From DATIKM01 sp035477595 (GTDB lineage Bacteria; Armatimonadota; Chthonomonadetes; Chthonomonadales; CAJBBX01): DNA of 41,918 bases. The notes beneath the pieces were generated by a model that was given only the letters and a program-made list of their open reading frames with translations, was not told the origin of the DNA and did no database searches. Location of the stretch: the NCBI GenBank assembly GCA_035477595.1, contig DATIKM010000006.1, positions 1 to 41,918 of the forward strand, in the 5' to 3' direction. Each line of letters starts with the position of its first letter. Position 1 is the stretch's first letter. Positions 24,576-33,427 of the stretch are shown here, one piece after another. Position numbers and translations under genes: made by a program.

Positions 24576-25110
24576 TCCTCTCGGGCGGAAGGGCATGCCG
24601 CACCACGCTGCGCGATAGCGACCAACCCCTGCGCGGAGGCTCGCCATGCTCGCTACCGCCATATCCCTGACGCCCCTGGCAGCGCAACCGGGGTTGCCCC
24701 CCGCGTCGGACCTCCTGGTGTCTCAGAGCTGCTGGTTCGCATGGCGACAGGCTGCACAGGACGCACGGTGGCATGCCGCCGCGTCGTCGCAGATGCCAGC
24801 GACCTCACCGGACTGGCGACCGGTGAGTTACCGCCGGGCCCATCGGCGCACCCGTGCCAGTCGTGGGTCTGCGCCGTCGGTCCCGGTTGCGTGGGTATCC
24901 GACGACGGGCCTCTTCGGGTAGCATACAAAGGCTGTGCGCGCGGCGGCGCGTCGGGAGACCCGTGGGACGCGACCGCATCAGCGCTTGGGCACGCGTGCT
25001 GAGGTGAGGCGCGCCGGTGGTCTGTTCGGGCGCCAGGGCCAGCACACAGCCGATGTCTGCAACGGTGTGTCTCGGTGTGTTCGCGCCGCAAGTCGCGATG
25101 GGGGATGTGA
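24576..25110. other. 535-bp gap; weak ORF and unassigned leader before the cation ATPase
   Basis: One plus frame, 24646-25002 (118 codons), has GGAGG 6 bases upstream of ATG, but only about 70% of its codons end in G or C, below its neighbours, and the product (MLATAISLTPLAAQPG...) is featureless. I do not call it a gene. I looked for a metal-responsive riboswitch before the ATPase and could not recognise one. Confidence 0.35.
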
Positions 25111-27867
25111 ATGACGCTGACGAAGCTTCAGGAAGCTGAGGTATGCTGGCACGCCGCTCCGGTCGAGCAGGCCGCGGCGTTGGCGGGCGATCTGGAACGC
25201 GGGCTCTCCGATGAGGAGGCCACCCGGCGCCGCGCCGAGTTTGGCCTGAACGTGATAGAGCGCCGCTCGGGAGACAGCCCGCTCCGCGTGTTGTGGCGCC
25301 AGATCGACAACCCCCTGATCTGGGTCCTCATAGCGTCCTCCGCCATCGCGATTGCGCTGGGGAAGGTCGGCGATGGCCTGGTGGTGATGGCCGTTGTCGT
25401 GTTGAACACCTTGATCGGGTTCGTGCAGGAGTACCGTGCAGGGAAGGCCATCGAGGCGCTTTCGGCGATGGTGCCCGAGAACGCGACAGTGACGAGAGAC
25501 GGGCGCCAGCGCGTGATGCCCGTCGCCGAACTGGTGCCCGGTGATGTCGTGGCGATCGCTGCGGGCGACAAAGTGCCCGCCGACGTGCGCCTTGTGCAGG
25601 CGCGAAACCTCAACACTGACGAGGCGGCCCTCACCGGGGAGTCGACGCCGGTGTCCAAGACGGTCGATCCGGTCGGTAAGGACGCCGAGATCGGCGACCG
25701 CCTGTGCCTCGCGTTTAGCGGCACGCTGGTCACCTCGGGCGCAGCCGTCGGTGTGGTCGTGGCGACCGGCTATCGTACGGAGCTCGGGCGGATCAGCAGC
25801 CTGCTCGAGGAGTCGACCGACCTGCAGACGCCACTGACGCGAGCACTCGCCCAGATCGGCAAAGTCATCACGATTGCCATTGGCATCCTGGCCGTGGCGA
25901 TGCTGGCCGTAGGAATGGCTCGTGCTGTGTCTCAGGGGTCCACGCTGTTTGATGCGTTCCGCGACTCGCTCCTCTTCGCGATCGCCCTGGCGGTGGGTGC
26001 GATCCCGGAGGGTCTACCCGCGATCGTGACGATCGCGCTGGCGATCGGGGTGCAGCGCATGGCGGCCCGCCGTGCGATCATCCGGAAGCTTCCGGCGGTC
26101 GAAACCCTCGGCAGCACTTCCGTGATCTGCTCCGACAAGACCGGCACGCTGACGCGCAACGAAATGACGGTCACGGCTGCGTGGACAGACGGGGTGGAAT
26201 ACGCTCTGACGGGTGTTGGCTACCGCCCAGAGGGCCACGTAGAGCTTGCCGGCAAGCGCCTCGACTCGCCACCCGAGGTGCTCACCAGGCTGCTGCTCCA
26301 TGCAGCGCTATGCAGCGACGCGACCCTGCGCGAGGAGGACGGCGCCTGGCACATCACCGGCGATCCCACCGAGGGAGCCCTTGTCGCCGGCGCCGAGAAA
26401 GTAGGGTTGCGGGTCGACGACGAGAGGCGGGCTTGGGCGCGCGTTGACTCGATCCCATTCGAGTCCGAGAACCAGTACATGGCGACCCTGCACCGGCGCT
26501 CCGGCCGCGACGACGTGCTCGTAATGAAGGGTGCGCCCGAGGTCGTTCTGCAGCATTGCGCCATCGCGCCCGAGGATCGCGAGAAGGTCTTGTCGCGGGT
26601 TGAGGGTATGGCTGGCCAGGGGCTCCGCATGCTGGCCGTGGCTTCGCGTCACGCCAACGGCGCCGGCGCGATCCATGAGAGTTCGCTGTGGGGGCTGCAG
26701 TTCGATGGCGTGGTGGGGATGATCGATCCGCCAAGGCCCGAGGCGATCGCCGCCGTCGAGACATGTCGTCGCGCGGGGATCGAGGTGAAGATGATCACTG
26801 GCGATCATCGTGCCACCGCCGAGGCGATCGGCGCCCAGCTAGGGCTCGCCACCGCGGGCCGCGCCGTCACCGGCGCCGAACTCCAGAGGACAACCGACGA
26901 CGACCTGCGCCGCGTTGCCAACGAGACGCGCGTGTTCGCTCGCGTTGCGCCGGAGCACAAGCTCCGCCTGGTTCGTGCTCTGCAGGCGGAGGAGCACGTG
27001 GTTGCGATGACGGGCGACGGGGTGAACGACGCGCCCGCGCTGAGCCAGGCCAACATCGGCGTCGCGATGGGCATCACGGGTACCTCGGTGTCGAAGGAAT
27101 CGTCCGACATGGTCCTGACGGACGACAACTTCGCCACCATCGCAGCGGCGGTCGAGGAGGGCAGGCGCGTCTACGACAACCTTATCAAGTCGCTCGCGTT
27201 CGTGCTGCCGACCAACCTGGGCCTCGCACTGATCCTGACCTGTGCCGTGGCGTTTTTCCCGTTCGATGCCGATACGTCGCGCCTGCTGATCCCGATGCAG
27301 CCCATCCAGCTCCTATGGATCAACCTGGTGGCTGCCGTGGCGCTCGCGCTACCCCTGGCGTTCGAGCACAAGGAGCCGGACGTTATGGACCGTCCGCCGC
27401 GGTCGCCCAGGGAGCCCGTGCTCAGCCGCTTCGTCCTCGCGCGCACGGTGCTCGTCGCCGTGATGATGGCGTCCGCAGCGCTTGCCCTGTTCCTTTGGGA
27501 GTACAACACGGCGCTGGCCGCAGGTGTCGCTCTCGATGACGCGCTCGCCAAGGCGCAGACGATGGCGGTGACCACGGTCACCATGTTCCAGATCTTCTAC
27601 CTGTTCAACTGCCGGTCGCTGAGGGATTCGGTGCTTCGCATCGGTCTCTTCAGCAACCCCGTGGTCTACCTGGGCGTGGGGACCGTGCTGCTGCTGCACA
27701 TGGCGTTCGTCTACGCGCCCGTGATGAACCGCGTGTTCGGCACGACGCCGATCACCGTTACCGACCTCGGCTTCGCGACGCTTGTCAGCATGGTCGTGCT
27801 ACCGGTGATCTCGTTGGAGAAGTGGTGGCGCGGTCGCAGCCGCGCGCGAGCGACGGCAGCCGCCTAA
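25111..27867 (+). CDS. Cation-translocating P-type ATPase (P2 type)
   Basis: 918 residues, full length. N-terminal cation-ATPase domain (WHAAPVEQAAALAGDLERGL), A-domain TGES (DEAALTGESTPVSK), M4 PEGLP (AIPEGLPAIVTIALAIGVQ), phosphorylation motif CSDKTGTLTRNEM (Asp342), nucleotide-binding KGAPE, MITGDH, and the hinge MTGDGVNDAPAL. The P2A class includes Ca2+ and Mn2+ pumps. In M6 the segment is QPIQLLWINLVAAVALALPL where Ca2+-ATPases have NLVTDG; the second-site Asp is missing, as in the CtpF-like group, so the ion is uncertain. ATG 25111 is preceded by GGGGGATGTG only. Its stop overlaps that of mrp on the other strand. Confidence 0.9.
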   Translation: MTLTKLQEAEVCWHAAPVEQAAALAGDLERGLSDEEATRRRAEFGLNVIERRSGDSPLRVLWRQIDNPLIWVLIASSAIAIALGKVGDGLVVMAVVVLNTLIGFVQEYRAGKAIEALSAMVPENATVTRDGRQRVMPVAELVPGDVVAIAAGDKVPADVRLVQARNLNTDEAALTGESTPVSKTVDPVGKDAEIGDRLCLAFSGTLVTSGAAVGVVVATGYRTELGRISSLLEESTDLQTPLTRALAQIGKVITIAIGILAVAMLAVGMARAVSQGSTLFDAFRDSLLFAIALAVGAIPEGLPAIVTIALAIGVQRMAARRAIIRKLPAVETLGSTSVICSDKTGTLTRNEMTVTAAWTDGVEYALTGVGYRPEGHVELAGKRLDSPPEVLTRLLLHAALCSDATLREEDGAWHITGDPTEGALVAGAEKVGLRVDDERRAWARVDSIPFESENQYMATLHRRSGRDDVLVMKGAPEVVLQHCAIAPEDREKVLSRVEGMAGQGLRMLAVASRHANGAGAIHESSLWGLQFDGVVGMIDPPRPEAIAAVETCRRAGIEVKMITGDHRATAEAIGAQLGLATAGRAVTGAELQRTTDDDLRRVANETRVFARVAPEHKLRLVRALQAEEHVVAMTGDGVNDAPALSQANIGVAMGITGTSVSKESSDMVLTDDNFATIAAAVEEGRRVYDNLIKSLAFVLPTNLGLALILTCAVAFFPFDADTSRLLIPMQPIQLLWINLVAAVALALPLAFEHKEPDVMDRPPRSPREPVLSRFVLARTVLVAVMMASAALALFLWEYNTALAAGVALDDALAKAQTMAVTTVTMFQIFYLFNCRSLRDSVLRIGLFSNPVVYLGVGTVLLLHMAFVYAPVMNRVFGTTPITVTDLGFATLVSMVVLPVISLEKWWRGRSRARATAAA

Positions 27868-28946
27868 GAGCCTGACGCCGGGGCGTCCGCGTGTGCGGCG
27901 ATGCTCGCCCGCGCCGCGACCGCCCCGGCGATGCGGCGGAATGCGGATGCCTGGGGCGAATCGGGCGCCATCAGGATGGACGGCCGGCCGGCATCGCCAC
28001 TGAGGCAGATCGAGGGGTCGATGGGGACGCTGCCCAGGAGGGGCAGCTTGAGGTTGAGCGCGGCTCTCTCGCCGCCGCCGGTGCCAAACAGGTCGGTCTC
28101 CTCGCCGCAGCTTGGGCAGACGAAGCCGCTCATGTTCTCCACGATGCCCAGGATCGGAATGGGGCGCTCGATGGACTGCTCGAGGGTGCGGAACATCAGC
28201 ACTGCCTTGGTTGCGATCTCCTGCGCCACATCCTGCGGCGTCGTCACGATCACCACCCCGGTCAGCGGGATGATCTGGACCAGCGACATCGGCGCGTCAC
28301 CGGTGCCGGGCGGCAGATCGATCACCAGATAGTCTAGCTCGCCCCACCGCACATCCTGGAGCACCTGCTGCAGGAACTTCCCGATCATGGGTCCGCGCCA
28401 GACGACTGCGCGGTCCGGCTCAAGGAAGAACCCCATCGACATGAGCTTTACGCCGTAGCGCTCCACGGGAAGGATCTGGTCTCCATCGGCATCGGGCGCC
28501 TCGTCGGTGCCCATCATGATGGGGATCGTCGGCCCGTAGATGTCGGCGTCGAGCAGGCCTACCGAAGCTCCGGTCTGGACAAGCGCCACCGCGAGGTTCA
28601 CGGAGACCGTGGACTTGCCCACCCCGCCCTTGCCGCTGGCGACCGCCACCACGTGCTTCACGCCGGGGATCAGCGGCCCCATCCGCTGCGGGGTGCGCAC
28701 GCGGGCGGTCATCTCCACCGACACCTCTTCCACACCTTCGATGGCGGCGACAGCCGCGTGTGCCTGTTCGCGCAACTGGTCTTTCATCGGACATGCAGGC
28801 GTGGTGAGCTCGACGCGGAACTCCACGCGGCCGCCGTCTATCCGAACGTCCTTGACGAACCCGAGCGACACGATGTCGCGGTGCAGGTCGGGATCCTGAA
28901 CCGACCGAAGCGCTTCGAGTATCTGGCTCTCGTGGACGTCCGGCAT
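27864..28946 (-). CDS. mrp: Mrp/ApbC-family Fe-S cluster carrier ATPase
   Basis: 360 residues. The N-terminal MIP18/DUF59 domain (VQDPDLHRDIVSLGFVKDV, ACPMKDQLR) is joined to a ParA-like P-loop ATPase: VASGKGGVGKSTV (residues 102-114), GLLDADIYGPTIP, the LVIDLPPGTGDAP segment and NMSGFVCPSCGEETDLFG with the CxxC pair that holds a bridging [4Fe-4S] cluster at the dimer interface. It transfers Fe-S clusters to target proteins in the cytoplasm. GGAGG lies just before ATG 28946. A weak TACAAT (29011-29006) could be its -10 box. It is convergent with the ATPase, sharing the bases CTAA in the stops. Confidence 0.93.
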   Translation of the reverse strand: MPDVHESQILEALRSVQDPDLHRDIVSLGFVKDVRIDGGRVEFRVELTTPACPMKDQLREQAHAAVAAIEGVEEVSVEMTARVRTPQRMGPLIPGVKHVVAVASGKGGVGKSTVSVNLAVALVQTGASVGLLDADIYGPTIPIMMGTDEAPDADGDQILPVERYGVKLMSMGFFLEPDRAVVWRGPMIGKFLQQVLQDVRWGELDYLVIDLPPGTGDAPMSLVQIIPLTGVVIVTTPQDVAQEIATKAVLMFRTLEQSIERPIPILGIVENMSGFVCPSCGEETDLFGTGGGERAALNLKLPLLGSVPIDPSICLSGDAGRPSILMAPDSPQASAFRRIAGAVAARASIAAHADAPASGS

Positions 28947-29453
28947 GGCGCACCTCCTGTCTCGGTCGCGGCTGGTCAGCCGGCGGGCCGAACCGACGCG
29001 CGAGCATTGTACCCCTACACCTGCGAGGCGCCGCCGCGCGGCAGGACTCACCGCGACCGGCGGTGAACCCCGCAGTACATGAGGTCGCAATGCGGGAGGG
29101 CGTGAGGCGGCGCGAGGTCGCGGCGACGGGCGCGGGTGCGTCGTGGGCGCCGGGGGCGTCGGCCATGGTGCGCGCTTCGCTCCATTCGGCGCACGTAGCG
29201 GCCTCCCTGAACAGCGTGCCCTCGCACCAGCGCACACACTGCGATGTCGAGGAAGGCTACCTCTCCGCGGTGCTCGCGCACGTGGCGAACATCTCGCTGA
29301 CAAGGCCTGCCGGATCGACCGGGACCCGTCCTCCGAGCGGTTCACAAGCAACGCGCGCGCCAGTTCCTCGCTGCCGGCCGCATATCGCCGCCCGTGGCGC
29401 CTTCCATAGCGGGGGCGGCGCCGCTTCTGACTATGGAGGGTTCAGCCTCACCC
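28947..29453. other. 507-bp gap with no confident gene
   Basis: Several frames are open on both strands because of high GC, but none has a family resemblance or a good ribosome site. It should hold the divergent promoters of mrp and of the large secreted protein; only a weak TACAAT on the minus strand is visible. Confidence 0.4.
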
Positions 29454-32400
29454 ATGGGTCTCCGTGTCGCGCTCAGAGCCATCTTGGCCATCTGCGTGCT
29501 CGTTCCTCCCATACCGTCACGCGTCGATGGCATCCCGACGCAGCAGCGCGTGCGCATCTGGTGCGCGGCGCCGGTAGCGTCGGGCCAGCATGTCGCCTTC
29601 CGTCAGACGCTACATCTCTCGGAGGCGCCCTTGTCGGCGACCATCGCGGTGGACGCGGCGGGCGCAGTCGAGGTTGCGGCGAATGGCAGACAGGTGCTGC
29701 GCGCGAGCTCCGGCAGAGGCGGCCAGGCGATCCCGATCGGCGGCCTCCTGCGCCGCGGCCGCAATGTGGTGGCTATACGGTGCGATCACCGGGCTGCCGC
29801 CGCCGGCCTCTGGTTCGAGATCGTTGTGCGCTACCGCACCGGCAGGACAGCCGTCGTGACGTCGAACGGAGATGAACGGACAGCGATCGATCCCTCCCCA
29901 GGCTGGTCTCTCGCGGATACGCGCGACGAGTCGTGGCCGAGGGCAGTGGTCGCCGCCCTGCCTGCCCCGCCGACGCTACAGGCCGGGCAGCCCGCATCCG
30001 CGCCGACTGCAACGGCTGCCCCAGTGGTCGCTGCGGCGCCCGCCCCTGCCGTCGCACCCCCTGCCTCCGGCGATGCGAGTCGGCTCGTGCGGGTCTGGAA
30101 CGTGGCGGCGGGAGGGAGGCCAGGCGACAGCCTCTACGGGCGCGAGCGCGCTCGGGGCGACCGCATGGCGATGTGCACTGACCTGCCCGCACCGGAGGAC
30201 CAGGTGCTGGCGCTCTCGGCGGGGTTTGCTCTCTGGGCGTCCGCCGGCACGCCCGGCGGAGAGGAGGCGGAGCCCGGCGTCTTTGACTTCGGCCAGGCCA
30301 TCGAGACGCGTCGCGCGGCTGCCCGGATGGGATCGGACTGGATCCACACGACCTTCGTGGCGCAGCCGCCTGCCTGGTACGCCCGGCAGGTCCCCTACAT
30401 GCGCAGGACAGCCGTCGACGGAGCGTCCACCTCCACCGCGTTCTCGCCCTGGGAGCCCCGGTTCGCGCAGTACGCCGGGCGCGTCCTGGGTCAGGTCGCC
30501 GAGCGGCTAGGCGGGGTCGATGGACTGGGCGGCGTGTTCGTGGGGCTTGCGGATCCCAACGAGACCCCGGGCGCCGCGACGTGGTGGTGCGGCGACCCGC
30601 TGGCCCGCGCGGCATTCGGCGAGGCGATGTTGCGGCGATACGGGGACGTTGAGCTGCTCAATGCGGCGTGGGGAACCTCGTTCGCCACAGCGGCCGACGT
30701 CCGCTTTCCCGCCTCGCCAGCGGACGGACGCCGGCGGTACTGGCTCGACTTCGTGCAGTGGTACCGGGCCAGCCTCTCGGCCATGGCCGACTCGCTGTGC
30801 CGGGTCGCTCGCCAGGCGCTGGACACCCGGCTGGTTGTACTCCAGGCCGACCACGGCGCCCTGGGCGCGGCCTCCGGTTCGGACTACAGCCAGCTCGCCA
30901 AGGTCTCTGCACGCCACGCCGCCACCCTGTTGGTGCCGTCATCCGGCGCCTATCCGCGGTCGCTGGGTGAAGGCCTGGGCCTTGCCGCGGCCGCCGGCCG
31001 CTACTACGGCGCGCCGATCTGGGTGCAGCTCCCATCGGACCGGCCGGCAGGGGAGCGCATCTTCGCGGCTGCCTCTCTCGGCGCCAGCGGGGTGCGCGAC
31101 ACGATCGCAGGCATCCGGAGCGGCCGCGAAGGCTATCTCCGGTACGGCAGGCACCTGCGCATCGACGCACCCACGACGGATGTCGCAATGCTCTACCCGA
31201 CGACCTCCATGATCCTGCGAGGCGCGCGCGCCGGTGTGCTCGCCCAAGGCAGCGCGGAGCTTCGCGATGTGATGGACTTCGACGTCATCGACGAGCGCAT
31301 GGTTCTCGACGGCGCGCTCTCGCGCTACCGGGTGCTCGTGTTGTGGGAGGGGCCTGTCTACGAGCGCGAGACGCTCGACCGCATTCGCGAGTGGGTGCGG
31401 CAGGGGGGCGTCATCGTCGCGTACGACTTCGGGAAGGTGGAGACTGTAGAGGGCGACTTGGGCTGGTTCAGCGACGTGTTCGCGCACGCTGGCCGTCTGC
31501 GGCGCGCCGACCCGGTGTGGCGGTTCGCGCCTGCCTCGGGACAGCGGGTTCGGGCGCGCTACCGGGTGGCGGTCAACCTGGACGAGAGCGTGGGGTTCCT
31601 GGTGGGCGACTGGCCTGTCGTGCAGGGAGCGCGCCAGGCAGGGCCGGGCGCTGGCATCGCCTGGCCGGTGCTGCCAGGGCGCGATTACAGCCTGACGGTG
31701 GCTCTGAGGGGCGCCCCGCCGGAGTCCTCATGGACCGTCTTCGTGAACGGGGTGAACGCGGGCGCCGTTGCTGCCGACCGGCCTGCGACGCTGCGAATTC
31801 CTGCCGCTGCCCTCGCGGGGTCGCCCGTTGCCGTGTGCACGTTCCAGCCGCGTCACGTGGCGCGCACCCCGGCGGATGCGCTCGCACCGGTGGAGAGCGT
31901 GGAGATCGTGGCTGTCGGAGTGGGCGAGAGTGAAGTGGCCTCCGTCGCGCTCGGGGGACGCATGGAAGCCGGCATCGATCTCCGGCGGCTCCGCACCGAG
32001 TGGACCCGCCCGTATGGCGCTGGCCTCGCCGTCTACTTCCCGGCATCGCGTCAGAACCTGCGCGCTTACTACGAGGTCGTCCGCACGCTCACCTACCGGC
32101 TCGCCGACCTGGACACCGGCAGGCGCAACGCGCTCGCCGTCGACGACGCGTGGGATGGGGTCTACGCGTCGCTCCAGAGCAGTCGTGTACTGCTCTACAA
32201 CGCCGGTGAGCGCGATGTGACGAGGGCCGTGCGCATCCCGTCGGAGGGCGGCGAGCGCACCGTTACCGTCACGATCAATGCCGGCAGCGTGGTTGAGGTG
32301 CCGCTGGGCCCGCCCACCGTGGAGATGCTGTTCCAGTGCGAGAGGTTCACTTCGCTGCGTGGCGCACGCCCGCAGTCGGGAGCCTCCCACAGCCCCGGCA

Positions 32401-32735
32401 GAGGCACGACGCACGTGCTGATACCCTCAGGCGGGTCGATCGAGACTCGCTTCAACGTCGAGACGCCGGGCGTTTACACAGTCTTCTACCGGTCGGTACG
32501 TCGAGGCGCGCGCGCGGTGGCGGAGGTGTCCGTTAATGGTGTGCCGGTCCCCAGGCCGCTCACGGATGCGCCAAGGCTGGCCAGCGCCGTCACGCTTTCG
32601 GCAGGCCAGGTGCGGCTGGCGAGGGGCACTCACACCCTGACGCTGCGTCCGAGGCGAGGCGAGGACCTTCGCGCGGACTTCGTGGTCCTGACGAACGACC
32701 CGACGATAGGGGGCTACGGGTTCGCGGCGCCCTGA
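29454..32735 (+). CDS. Large secreted GH42-like multidomain protein
   Basis: 1093 residues from ATG 29454, with a Sec signal (GLRVALRAILAICVLVPPIP). A beta-sandwich domain follows (VRIWCAAPVASGQHVAFRQT, to about residue 170), then a Pro/Ala linker (about 175-210), then a GH42-like TIM barrel: RRAAARMGSDWIHTTFVAQP, GVFVGLADPNETPG (Glu370 in the NE pair, a candidate acid/base) and RRYGDVELLNAAWGTSF. A beta-galactosidase trimerisation-like part follows (MDFDVIDERMVLDGALSRYR, WVRQGGVIVAYDFG), then more sandwich domains, ending with a carbohydrate-binding-like module (ETPGVYTVFYRSVRRG). The fold is inferred from pattern. It presumably degrades plant or microbial galactan-like polymers outside the cell. 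No close enzyme with known substrate can be named. Confidence 0.6.
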   Translation: MGLRVALRAILAICVLVPPIPSRVDGIPTQQRVRIWCAAPVASGQHVAFRQTLHLSEAPLSATIAVDAAGAVEVAANGRQVLRASSGRGGQAIPIGGLLRRGRNVVAIRCDHRAAAAGLWFEIVVRYRTGRTAVVTSNGDERTAIDPSPGWSLADTRDESWPRAVVAALPAPPTLQAGQPASAPTATAAPVVAAAPAPAVAPPASGDASRLVRVWNVAAGGRPGDSLYGRERARGDRMAMCTDLPAPEDQVLALSAGFALWASAGTPGGEEAEPGVFDFGQAIETRRAAARMGSDWIHTTFVAQPPAWYARQVPYMRRTAVDGASTSTAFSPWEPRFAQYAGRVLGQVAERLGGVDGLGGVFVGLADPNETPGAATWWCGDPLARAAFGEAMLRRYGDVELLNAAWGTSFATAADVRFPASPADGRRRYWLDFVQWYRASLSAMADSLCRVARQALDTRLVVLQADHGALGAASGSDYSQLAKVSARHAATLLVPSSGAYPRSLGEGLGLAAAAGRYYGAPIWVQLPSDRPAGERIFAAASLGASGVRDTIAGIRSGREGYLRYGRHLRIDAPTTDVAMLYPTTSMILRGARAGVLAQGSAELRDVMDFDVIDERMVLDGALSRYRVLVLWEGPVYERETLDRIREWVRQGGVIVAYDFGKVETVEGDLGWFSDVFAHAGRLRRADPVWRFAPASGQRVRARYRVAVNLDESVGFLVGDWPVVQGARQAGPGAGIAWPVLPGRDYSLTVALRGAPPESSWTVFVNGVNAGAVAADRPATLRIPAAALAGSPVAVCTFQPRHVARTPADALAPVESVEIVAVGVGESEVASVALGGRMEAGIDLRRLRTEWTRPYGAGLAVYFPASRQNLRAYYEVVRTLTYRLADLDTGRRNALAVDDAWDGVYASLQSSRVLLYNAGERDVTRAVRIPSEGGERTVTVTINAGSVVEVPLGPPTVEMLFQCERFTSLRGARPQSGASHSPGRGTTHVLIPSGGSIETRFNVETPGVYTVFYRSVRRGARAVAEVSVNGVPVPRPLTDAPRLASAVTLSAGQVRLARGTHTLTLRPRRGEDLRADFVVLTNDPTIGGYGFAAP

Positions 32736-32745
32736 CAGCCAGGGC
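32729..32745. terminator. Small hairpin between convergent genes
   Basis: GCCCTG (32729-32734), five-base loop, CAGGGC (32740-32745), spanning the stop of the large secreted protein and lying 14 bases from the stop of the convergent membrane-protein gene. No T-run on either side, so termination is uncertain. Confidence 0.3.
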
Positions 32746-32758
32746 ACCCGGGAAGGCG

Positions 32759-33427
32759 TCAGCGGTCTGGCTCGACGCGCGGCCGGAGGGGACTGGAGAG
32801 GCGTGTCTCGGTGCGGACGAGAGGCTCGCCCCGTAGCGCCCAGCCCGACTGGGGCACTGGCTTGCGCGCGCGGTCGCTGAGGCTGTGCGTCACCTTCTGT
32901 GTGACGCCATAGGCGACGACCACGAGGCCGTAGAGGACCAACAGCATGGCGGCCAGGCCGCGTTGGGTGCTGTTGGGGACTCCGCGCTTACCGGCGTTGA
33001 AGCTGGCGCGCACGTCGGGGTGACGCAGCATCGCCCATGTGAACACGACGCCGCCGAGCAGCGCAGGTCCCGGCGCCGCACCTCCAGGCAACGCGTGCAG
33101 CCAGACGAGAAGGCCTTCGTGCGGGGCAACCTGCCCGGCGGCAACCCCCGCGGCAGCCATGCCGAGCGCTGCCACGACGTCGAGCAGAAGGATGCTCGCT
33201 ATCCCGATGATGCCGAGACGGGCCCATCTCCTCCGGCCCATCGCTGCGGCGGCGAGCAGGATGGCGCCGAAGGCCGTCAGCCATAGCGCCGATGGTATTG
33301 GCTCGGGCCGAGCCGCGCGGAAACCAGCCCAGGCCGTCAGGGTGAGCACCCACACGAGGCAGGCTGCCGTGAGCCTGTCGCCTGCCATCGAGCGCGTGGA
33401 CTGGTGTACTTCGGACCTGACGGTCAT
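32759..33427 (-). CDS. Membrane protein of unknown function downstream of ligA
   Basis: 222 residues. ATG 33427 overlaps the ligA stop by 4 bases, so the two are coupled. Five hydrophobic segments are visible (about residues 19-38, 44-63, 71-96, 110-135 and 160-180); the C-terminal tail is soluble and basic. No family is recognised. Its translational coupling to DNA ligase is probably just operon packing. Confidence 0.6.
   Translation of the reverse strand: MTVRSEVHQSTRSMAGDRLTAACLVWVLTLTAWAGFRAARPEPIPSALWLTAFGAILLAAAAMGRRRWARLGIIGIASILLLDVVAALGMAAAGVAAGQVAPHEGLLVWLHALPGGAAPGPALLGGVVFTWAMLRHPDVRASFNAGKRGVPNSTQRGLAAMLLVLYGLVVVAYGVTQKVTHSLSDRARKPVPQSGWALRGEPLVRTETRLSSPLRPRVEPDR

Noticed and set aside
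24646..25002. 118-codon plus frame with a GGAGG before it
   Set aside because: Wobble bias is weaker than in neighbouring genes and the product has no features; kept only as a note in the gap entry.
24990..25110. Possible metal riboswitch before the cation ATPase
   Set aside because: I looked for the conserved bases of known metal-responsive leaders and could not find them; a covariance-model search would be needed.
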